Shown here in pieces: positions 1 through 4,895 of a stretch of DNA of 6,226 nt. A program made the position numbers and the translations under genes. Below the pieces are notes generated by a model. The model searched no databases. It saw nothing but the letters and a program-made list of their open reading frames with translations, and had not been told where the DNA came from. The stretch is from Omnitrophica bacterium RBG_13_46_9 (lineage in GTDB: Bacteria; Omnitrophota; Gorgyraeia; JABMRN01; RBG-13-46-9): contig MHFD01000070.1 of the NCBI GenBank assembly GCA_001804045.1, positions 1 through 6,226 on the forward strand, given 5' to 3'. Every line of letters begins with the position of its first letter. Positions within the stretch are counted from its first letter, which is position 1.

Positions 1-54
1 ACACAAGAAAAGGCGCTAGACTCCGCCTATTACTTCGGTAACATTTATTTATGA
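1..54 (+). CDS. Possible C-terminal tail of an upstream gene
   Basis: Frame 1 from the first base reads 17 codons (TQEKALDSAYYFGNIYL) and then TGA at 52-54. The composition is protein-like and the strand agrees with the next genes, so this may be the end of a gene lying left of the window. It is too short to assign to a family. Frame 3 is also open for 12 codons and gives an Arg/Leu-rich peptide, so the choice rests only on amino-acid plausibility. It may equally be non-coding. Confidence 0.25.
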   Translation, partial: TQEKALDSAYYFGNIYL

Positions 55-94
55 GTCAACTGTAGGGCCGGAAATAAAGTTATGTACGGCCTAT

Positions 95-105
95 CGCGGT
101 CCGCG
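95..105. promoter_or_regulatory. GC-rich palindrome upstream of promoter
   Basis: CGCGG-T-CCGCG is a perfect 5-bp dyad around one central base, 18 bp upstream of the -35 box at 124. Just before it, 66-70 (GGCCG) can pair with 87-91 (CGGCC), extendable past a one-base bulge to 63-93. The dyad could be a regulator site, or the pair could be structure at the 3' end of an upstream transcript. No T-run follows either, so a standard intrinsic terminator is not supported. Function is unknown. Confidence 0.3.
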
Positions 106-114
106 CTCCTGGAT

Positions 115-132
115 AAATTCCGCTTGGAATTT
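115..132. promoter_or_regulatory. Candidate operator dyad over the -35 box
   Basis: AAATTCC-GCTT-GGAATTT is a perfect 7-bp inverted repeat with a 4-bp centre. Its right arm contains most of the proposed -35 hexamer (124-129). A dimeric repressor bound here would block RNA polymerase, so an operator is a reasonable reading. The same sequence could also fold as a hairpin in a transcript entering from the left. No regulator is encoded in the window, so the operator role is inference. Confidence 0.4.
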
Positions 133-152
133 CATGCCCTAAATAGTATAAT
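124..152 (+). promoter_or_regulatory. Sigma70-type promoter for the glycosyltransferase pair
   Basis: A perfect -10 box TATAAT (147-152) lies exactly 17 bp downstream of TTGGAA (124-129), which matches the -35 consensus at 4 of 6 positions. The predicted start of transcription is near 159, leaving a leader of about 75 nt before the preferred ATG at 236. It would drive the GT2 and GT-C genes as a two-gene operon. Confidence 0.6.
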
Positions 153-235
153 CTTATAAGCATAAAAGAGATACAAAAAACGGCCCGGTGTGTGAATATT
201 GTTCACTGCCAGCCGAGGGAGGCTTTGTAGTTATA

Positions 236-970
236 ATGGAAAACGTTCATGTAAAAAAGCATATCGCCGATCCGGCACTCGAGGTCATACTGCCGATATA
301 TAACGAGGGGAGCGGCCTAGAAAAGACCATAGAAGAGATTTACAGCGCACTATCCCGCCATACTCCGCTGCGATTCATAATCTGCGAGGACGGAAGCACG
401 GATGACACCAAGGATGTGCTTTCCCGCCTAAGCCATTTGTTTCCGATGAAGGTTATCTCCAGCAGCATGCGTAAGAATCACTCCCGCGCGATGACCGATG
501 GCATAAAGGCTGCCGTAGCGCCATGGCTTCTTTGTTTTGACGCCGACGGGCAGTTCGACCCGGTGGATTTTCGTAGGTTCTGGGAGGAAAAGGAGAATTA
601 CGATATCCTTATCGGTAGGAGATTGAACCGCGCCCACGGCTGGCTGCGCATAATCCTTTCGCGCGGTTTCTATATTATCTACAAACTGCTCTTCCCTGTG
701 CCGGTCCACGACCCGAGCTGCACTTTCATCCTTGTGAGGAGCCCTGTCGCCAAGATGCTCGCTCCCCGGTTAGGGGAGATGTCACAGGGGTTCGGGTGGG
801 AGTTTATAGCACAGGCTTACGCCAGCCGATGCTCAATGAAGGAGTTTCCGATCAGGCATCGCGCGCGCTCCGTAGGCAAGACTAAGATCTTCAGCCTGAA
901 AAATCTGCCTTCTATCGGCTATTCTCATGTTATGGCTCTATTCAGGATATGGCTGAGGACAAGGTTCTAA
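236..970 (+). CDS. Family 2 glycosyltransferase, DPM1/ArnC-like polyprenyl-phosphate sugar transferase
   Basis: This 244-residue protein probably transfers a sugar from a nucleotide donor to polyprenyl phosphate at the cytoplasmic face of the membrane. It shows the GT-A order of motifs: VILPIYNEG (17-25), EDGSTDDT (51-58), SRAMTDGIKAA (83-93), the metal-binding DAD followed by GQ (102-106), IGRR (126-129), VHDPSC (157-162), and a C-terminal WE (188-189) then RARSVGKTK (209-217). This matches dolichyl-phosphate mannosyltransferase-like enzymes. It lacks the C-terminal membrane helices of GtrB/ArnC, so it is a short soluble or peripheral form. The frame stays open up to a GTG at 188, but ATG 236 has a Shine-Dalgarno-like GGGAGG (217-222, spacing 13, rather long) and starts just before the conserved core. 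It is followed 28 bp later by a GT-C transferase, a likely user of its lipid-linked product. Sugar identity is not visible. The gene is clearly richer in GC than the SGNH gene downstream. Confidence 0.85.
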   Translation: MENVHVKKHIADPALEVILPIYNEGSGLEKTIEEIYSALSRHTPLRFIICEDGSTDDTKDVLSRLSHLFPMKVISSSMRKNHSRAMTDGIKAAVAPWLLCFDADGQFDPVDFRRFWEEKENYDILIGRRLNRAHGWLRIILSRGFYIIYKLLFPVPVHDPSCTFILVRSPVAKMLAPRLGEMSQGFGWEFIAQAYASRCSMKEFPIRHRARSVGKTKIFSLKNLPSIGYSHVMALFRIWLRTRF

Positions 971-975
971 ATCGC

Positions 976-989
976 TTCTGCTTTATCCG
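976..989 (+). repeat. Left arm of 14-bp inverted repeat flanking the GT-C gene
   Basis: TTCTGCTTTATCCG is the exact reverse complement of 2540-2553. It lies between the stop of the GT2 gene and the start of the GT-C gene, 10 bp before the ATG at 999. The match stops at both ends (975/2554 and 990/2539 do not pair). In the mRNA the two arms could base-pair and bring the ends of the gene together. Confidence 0.6.
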
Positions 990-1004
990 GTAAATCGGAT
1001 GAGG
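981..1004 (+). promoter_or_regulatory. Hairpin over the GT-C start region
   Basis: CTTTATCCG (981-989) can pair with CGGATGAGG (996-1004) through 9 bp, two of them G-U, around a 6-nt loop. The right strand contains the ATG at 999 and the GAGG before the ATG at 1008. The stem could therefore hold translation of the GT-C gene low until a ribosome finishing the GT2 gene (stop 968-970) opens it, a form of translational coupling. The fold is seen by eye only; its stability is not computed. Confidence 0.4.
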
Positions 1005-2546
1005 ACTATGCAAATCAGTGATAAAAACCGCTACTTTATTCAGGAAGCCTCTATAGCGGTCTTGATTTTTGTCATCTCGGCCTTGATCTACGGCGCGCCA
1101 GGCTGTAACGGAATGCTTATCAGGGATGACGCCATCTATCTATACAGCGGACAGCAGGCAGCCAAAGGCGTCCCGCCATATGTCTCAAGTTTTGAAATAA
1201 AAGGCCCACTATCCCCCTTAATTGTGGGATTCGGGGTAATGATTTCCAATATCCTTGACTGCGATGACTTACATGTTGTCCGTTTAGGTTTCTTATTAAT
1301 CAGTTGTCTCGCGGTTTTGTCCATATATCTTCTTGGCAACAGCCTTTTCCGCTCAAGGAGAGTGGCTATCCTCGGAGCTCTGACTTCTTTAACATTCTAT
1401 TACTTTGCTATCCATGCCGCTGCCGGTCCGCGCCCCAAAACCCCTCTTGTCTTATTTATATCCCTGACACTGCTCTTTTCAGGCAAAAAACAGTGGTTCT
1501 GGGCAGGTCTATTTAGTTCTCTGGCCGTCCTGACCTGGCAACCTATGGGAATCTTCCCTCTCATGACAATCTTTCTCTCTGTTGCGGCCGAGTCTGAACG
1601 CCAAAGAAAGGTCTCTGCTCTATGCCGTGTCCTGGCGGGAATCGGGTTACCGCTATTGCTCATAATCGCCTATTTTGCCCATCATGGTGCGCTATATGAT
1701 TTCCTCGACGGGTTTATCTTTTTTAATCTTAGGAATCCTGACAGGATACAGGGGATATCTTTTATCAAGAATTTCTTGCGTGTTTTACGCATTGTATGGG
1801 TGTCTGAAAGAGCAATGTACTTATCTACGCTTATCGGCTTTATTACGGTGCTATACTGGTACCCCTCAAGATACATATCTTATCGTTCGGTCAAGGACAT
1901 GATATCCAAAGACAGGTTTGCGCCGCTTCTATTGTCTTTCCCTCTTCTTTGCATATGGACACTGGTGGATGTCCAGGGCCCGCCTGATTTATTCGTATTT
2001 CATCCATACATATCGCTGGGGTTCGCTAGCTTTCTTGATCTTGCGCTTAAGCACGCGGAAGAGGCAAAAGACCTGAGATTCCGCAGGAAAACCATACCGT
2101 TTCTGAGCATAGCCATGTGCATCACCCTTCTTATGGTATCTTGTACACAAGTGCGCCAAATTCGGGAAAAAAATAAAAGAGAGGGCGGTATCGCGAGACA
2201 GAGGAAAGTGGCCAATAAAATAGCGGCAAGATTCGGGAAGGACGCCAAAATAATATGCATAGAGGCCCCGCAGATCTTAACCCTACTTCATCTTAAAAAT
2301 CCCAACCCGTATATTTTCATCAATGCCGGCATCGACCGCCGGATCCATTACGCGACGCCGGGAGGATTCGAAGGATGGATACGGGAAATGGAGGCATATG
2401 ACCCTGACGTAATCATTACGGGAAGGCTGTATGGAGGCGTATATATGCCTAAGTTGACTAACTGGCTGAAAACAAACTATCATGAAGAGAAACTGGGTTG
2501 TTGGACGCTTCGCATAAAAATCCGCAGGAAAGATAGCATCGGATAA
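999..2546 (+). CDS. GT-C membrane glycosyltransferase, GT39/PMT/ArnT-like
   Basis: This 515-residue polytopic membrane protein probably transfers a sugar from a polyprenyl-phosphate donor on the periplasmic or outer side of the membrane. TM1 is about residues 17-33, and roughly ten hydrophobic segments follow. The first outer loop has the GT-C acidic pair D43-D44 in IRDDAIYLYSG, then KGVPPY (56-61) and EIKGP (66-70), the pattern 'DE..Y..A...G..PY....KpP' of the GT39/ArnT group. The last ~130 residues include a TM helix and a soluble tail with PDVIITGRLYGG, typical of a C-terminal outer domain. The acceptor (lipid A, protein or polysaccharide unit) cannot be read. The start is ambiguous: ATG 999, or ATG 1008 with GAGG only 3 nt before it. 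The gene sits 28 bp after a DPM1-like gene that could make its donor, so the two probably form one operon. It is bracketed by a 14-bp inverted repeat. Confidence 0.82.
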   Translation: MRTMQISDKNRYFIQEASIAVLIFVISALIYGAPGCNGMLIRDDAIYLYSGQQAAKGVPPYVSSFEIKGPLSPLIVGFGVMISNILDCDDLHVVRLGFLLISCLAVLSIYLLGNSLFRSRRVAILGALTSLTFYYFAIHAAAGPRPKTPLVLFISLTLLFSGKKQWFWAGLFSSLAVLTWQPMGIFPLMTIFLSVAAESERQRKVSALCRVLAGIGLPLLLIIAYFAHHGALYDFLDGFIFFNLRNPDRIQGISFIKNFLRVLRIVWVSERAMYLSTLIGFITVLYWYPSRYISYRSVKDMISKDRFAPLLLSFPLLCIWTLVDVQGPPDLFVFHPYISLGFASFLDLALKHAEEAKDLRFRRKTIPFLSIAMCITLLMVSCTQVRQIREKNKREGGIARQRKVANKIAARFGKDAKIICIEAPQILTLLHLKNPNPYIFINAGIDRRIHYATPGGFEGWIREMEAYDPDVIITGRLYGGVYMPKLTNWLKTNYHEEKLGCWTLRIKIRRKDSIG

Positions 2547-2553
2547 AGCAGAA
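2540..2553 (-). repeat. Right arm of 14-bp inverted repeat flanking the GT-C gene
   Basis: CGGATAAAGCAGAA is the exact reverse complement of 976-989 and contains the TAA stop (2544-2546) of the GT-C gene. The arms are 1,550 bp apart and enclose the coding region almost exactly. The first nine bases resemble CGGATGAGG at 996-1004, the partner of the left arm in the local start hairpin, so the two sites would compete for the left arm. Confidence 0.6.
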
Positions 2554-2583
2554 ATTCAGGTTTTTTCGATAAAGACTAAACCT

Positions 2584-2639
2584 TATACTATATTAAAACA
2601 TTTTATCCCTCATTATTATATCTCTTTGGTTATAGTATA
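2584..2639. repeat. AT-rich inverted repeat in the gap after the GT-C gene
   Basis: TATACTATA (2584-2592) is the reverse complement of TATAGTATA (2631-2639), with a 38-bp spacer. In such AT-rich DNA a 9-bp match can arise by chance. It might be a spaced regulator site upstream of the next promoter. No GC-rich stem with a T-run was found between 2547 and 2655, so a terminator for the GT operon is not evident there. Confidence 0.2.
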
Positions 2640-2655
2640 GCCGTAATATTTTGTA

Positions 2656-2685
2656 TTGACTAGTGAACTCTGGATAAGGTATGAT
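2656..2685 (+). promoter_or_regulatory. Sigma70-type promoter for the SGNH gene
   Basis: TTGACT (2656-2661, 5 of 6 matches to the -35 consensus) and TATGAT (2680-2685, 5 of 6 matches to the -10) are separated by 18 bp. Transcription would start near 2692, giving a leader of about 75 nt before ATG 2767. This suggests the SGNH gene is transcribed separately from the two glycosyltransferase genes. Confidence 0.55.
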
Positions 2686-2704
2686 TTTTAAAGCTTTATT
2701 ATAT

Positions 2705-2750
2705 CCGGCGCAACACATTCGTTCTAAGCCGGTAAAACCAAAAAAAGAAC
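2705..2750 (+). promoter_or_regulatory. Competing short stems in the SGNH gene leader
   Basis: The leader holds two overlapping pairings: CCGGC (2705-2709) with GCCGG (2728-2732), and GTTCT (2721-2725) with AGAAC (2746-2750). They cannot both form cleanly. There is no clear Shine-Dalgarno sequence before ATG 2767. The structures are short and may be chance, and no known riboswitch class was recognised. Confidence 0.2.
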
Positions 2751-2766
2751 GGCGAATAACGGTATA

Positions 2767-3906
2767 ATGAATATAAAGACTAAAATCAGAAATATAGCCT
2801 TATATACCCTTTTCTTGCTTATCATATCGGAGGTCTTCCTGCGCCTGCAGCAAAAGATCGATCAACCTATATACGATCTAGAGATGCGCAATGTGACTAC
2901 GGACATTCTCTCTGATACCCTGAATCATAAACCAGCGCCTGGAAAAACAGTTTTTTACTGGTGCGGTAAAAAAAAGGAAAAATGCTATGATAAGTACGGT
3001 ATAAGGATCAATAAATTGATACCCGATTTGAGAGATGATCCGGACGCATTCAAAATACTTTTCATGGGGGACTCCTTCATGGAGGGGTATGATGATGAAA
3101 ATACGATTCCTCAACAGACCTGGAAGTATCTGCAGGAAACGGAGCTAAGAAACAGGAAAATATCTCTCTTAAACGCAGGACACACTTCTTATTCAACCGT
3201 CATATTTATACCTCAGGCCAAAAAGCTTATCCCCCTATTTAAGCCCGATTTAGTCGTTATTGACATCGACGAAACGGACATGGGCGATGATTACATGTTA
3301 TATAAAGACTTTATAGTCAGAGATAATCAAAACAAGATAATCGGGGTTAAAAAAACCCCGATCCATGATTTTTTTATCATAAACCTTATAAAGATCCGCA
3401 CACAACCGCTGTATTTAACGCGACTTATCTCAAAGATTTTCTTTACAAGAATACATATGCCCCAAATCACAAAGGAATATAGAAAAAATCAGAGGTCGCA
3501 CACCCTGTATATCTCCACAGATACCAGCGCCAATGCTCGGGAGACTTACGATAAAGAGATCTCTTTTTTCAAAGAGAACGTTACGGAGCTAATAGAAACG
3601 CTTATTAATCTAATGAAAGACAGAGAAAGGATAATGGTAATATATCACCCGCATTTACAGCATCTTAAACAGGATAAAAACGGGCTTTACTGGAATACCT
3701 TTGTATCTGAAACGCTCGAAGATGTCACAACCAGCCATAATGTCGCTTTCTATAACGCTACCGCAGACCTGAAAAGAGCATTTAAAGACAATCCGGGAAA
3801 GTATTACATTCCTAACGATATGCATTTTACCTTTGAAGGACAAAAAATATATGCGCTTTTTGTAGCAGAGAAAATCCTGCCAAAAATAAAAAAGCTTATC
3901 AAATAG
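2767..3906 (+). CDS. Membrane-anchored SGNH/GDSL hydrolase-like protein
   Basis: The 379-residue protein has one N-terminal hydrophobic segment (about 9-25), which reads as an uncleaved signal anchor, so the enzyme domain would face the periplasm or outside. SGNH blocks are visible: FMGDSFMEG with the likely nucleophile S103, NAGHTSYS with G138, KPDLVVIDI then ETD (159-171), and the C-terminal NDMHFTFEG with D351 and H353 as the other triad residues. Block III normally holds Gly-x-Asn-Asp; here the equivalent position appears to be T170-D171, so the oxyanion Asn may be missing. Relatives in polysaccharide loci are esterases or acyltransferases acting on sugar acyl groups, but the substrate here is unknown. 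The gene has its own promoter, no obvious ribosome-binding site, and is visibly more AT-rich than the genes before it. It converges on the kinase gene. Confidence 0.75.
   Translation: MNIKTKIRNIALYTLFLLIISEVFLRLQQKIDQPIYDLEMRNVTTDILSDTLNHKPAPGKTVFYWCGKKKEKCYDKYGIRINKLIPDLRDDPDAFKILFMGDSFMEGYDDENTIPQQTWKYLQETELRNRKISLLNAGHTSYSTVIFIPQAKKLIPLFKPDLVVIDIDETDMGDDYMLYKDFIVRDNQNKIIGVKKTPIHDFFIINLIKIRTQPLYLTRLISKIFFTRIHMPQITKEYRKNQRSHTLYISTDTSANARETYDKEISFFKENVTELIETLINLMKDRERIMVIYHPHLQHLKQDKNGLYWNTFVSETLEDVTTSHNVAFYNATADLKRAFKDNPGKYYIPNDMHFTFEGQKIYALFVAEKILPKIKKLIK
3340..3375 (+). other. Strong intragenic hairpin followed by a T-run
   Basis: ATCGGGGTT (3340-3348) and AACCCCGAT (3354-3362) form a perfect 9-bp stem around an A5 loop. 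Six bases later comes a run of seven T (3369-3375). This resembles an intrinsic terminator except that the T-run does not begin right at the stem, which would weaken it. It lies inside the SGNH coding region, in the strand being transcribed. It may cause pausing or partial premature termination, or have no role. Confidence 0.4.
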
Positions 3907-4070
3907 ACCCCTGTAACACACCTCCGGAGAAATAATATAACAATATGTGCGACATTAACCGCAGACGGTAAAAAGCCGTTATATACATTTCGCACGGGTT
4001 GGGACGGATGAAAGCCCTTGATTAAACACAGAGCGAGATATCATATGGCGGGAAATTATGAAATGATGTA
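3907..4070. other. Convergent gap between SGNH and kinase genes
   Basis: These 164 bp separate two convergent genes and should contain the ends of both transcripts. The best structure is GTGCGA (3947-3952) pairing with TCGCAC (3990-3995), enclosing a smaller ACGG/CCGT stem (3965-3968 with 3976-3979). CTCCGGAG (3922-3929) is an 8-bp palindrome. No stem is followed by a good T-run on either strand, so termination here is not shown. No plausible small gene was seen. Confidence 0.3.
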
Positions 4071-4886
4071 TTATTTTACAGAGGTATCTATTGGCGTGTC
4101 GCTCCTATAGCCATATCTGTATTTGTAGTAGTATTTATATCTTGATACATAGTAGTAATAAACCGGGATAGAGGTATTAGTCAGAACGCAAGCTTTTGGC
4201 TTAGCCTGCGCATGCGTTAGCATAGTAAAGGCCTCTTCGATCATATTTTTTGGAGTTATCCCCGCTTTTACCACAAGAATAACACCGTCACATATAGAAC
4301 CCAATATACAGGAATCCGTCACGTTTATAACAGGCGGTGAATCAAAAATCACATAATCAAAACTCGTCTTAAGCTCCTTGATCAAGTTTCTCATTTTTAT
4401 AGAACTCAGGAATTCCGAAGGATTGGTAATCAGGGTCCCGGAAGGTATCACATGCAAATTCCCAAAAGTGGGTTTTTTCGTAAAATGTTCGAGTTCCACC
4501 AAGCCGCTTAAGACATCGGTAAACCCCGGTTTTCTGGGTATACCGAACAACCTGTGTATTGACGGTCTTCGAAAATCGGCGTCCAAAAGCAAAATCTTTT
4601 TTTCCGTATCCAGAGAAAGGGTATAGCTCAAATTACAACTCGTAACGGATTTCCCTTCCTGGCTCTGGCTACTTGTTATTACAATTGTTTTGAGCGTCTC
4701 CCGGGGAGATAAAGAGTAGAGGTTAGTACGCAGAACCTTATACTGCTCGGCAACAAATGAATGCTTGTCAGTATAAGAGACAAGGTGCCCGTCTACGCCA
4801 TCCGGGGTCTTCATCTTTTTTATAACGTACATCGGCGGGGTATAATATGCCAGGATTTTCTTTAAGATATCTAGGATTTTCTTCAT
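4071..4886 (-). CDS. Bacterial tyrosine kinase (BY-kinase), CpsD/CapB type
   Basis: This 271-residue cytoplasmic P-loop ATPase autophosphorylates on tyrosine and works with a Wzz-like membrane partner to control polysaccharide polymerisation and export. Motifs: the oligomerisation signature E47-x2-K50-x2-R53-TN (usually E-x2-R-x2-R); Walker A SSQSQEGKS (72-80, K79); Walker A' ILLLDADFRRP (98-108); Walker B VIFDSPP (179-185). The C-terminal tail has 11 tyrosines between 243 and 260, the expected autophosphorylation cluster. The Walker A loop carries S75-Q76 where Pro-Gly is common. There is no membrane segment, so kinase and activator are separate chains, as in CapA/CapB, and unlike the fused Wzc/Etk. 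The first ~25 residues are basic and hydrophobic and may contact the membrane or the partner. It starts 9 bp after the stop of the Wzz-like gene without a clear Shine-Dalgarno sequence, which suggests one operon with coupled translation. Confidence 0.93.
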   Translation of the reverse strand: MKKILDILKKILAYYTPPMYVIKKMKTPDGVDGHLVSYTDKHSFVAEQYKVLRTNLYSLSPRETLKTIVITSSQSQEGKSVTSCNLSYTLSLDTEKKILLLDADFRRPSIHRLFGIPRKPGFTDVLSGLVELEHFTKKPTFGNLHVIPSGTLITNPSEFLSSIKMRNLIKELKTSFDYVIFDSPPVINVTDSCILGSICDGVILVVKAGITPKNMIEEAFTMLTHAQAKPKACVLTNTSIPVYYYYVSRYKYYYKYRYGYRSDTPIDTSVK

Positions 4887-4895
4887 AAAATGATT

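Noticed and set aside
188..235. GTG at 188 as start of the GT2 gene
   Set aside because: It has no ribosome-binding site, and the extra 16 residues precede the conserved core without any family motif. ATG 236 has an upstream GGGAGG and fits the usual family length better.
428..709. Minus-strand open frame opposite the GT2 gene
   Set aside because: It lies fully inside a well-supported gene with catalytic motifs and its product has no recognisable domain; it is a shadow. The same applies to the other frames opposite or within the five main genes.
976..2553. Inverted repeat as the ends of an insertion sequence
   Set aside because: The enclosed gene is a polysaccharide-type membrane transferase with no transposase motifs, and no target-site duplication was seen outside the arms.
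3341..3361. A7 run with hairpin as a programmed frameshift site in the SGNH gene
   Set aside because: The A-run lies largely in the hairpin loop rather than upstream of a stem, and the downstream frame contains the catalytic Asp/His block, so the zero frame is clearly the used one.
3655..3995. Minus-strand open frames over the end of the SGNH gene and the convergent gap
   Set aside because: They overlap the conserved C-terminal D-x-H block of the SGNH gene and have low-complexity Phe/Ile/Cys-rich products, with no clear ribosome-binding site.
3990..4017. Sequence resembling part of a GEMM (cyclic-di-GMP) riboswitch, with CGCAC and GGGACGGATGAAAGCC
   Set aside because: The order of core motifs and the paired stems of that class are missing, and the site lies between convergent genes with no gene downstream to control.
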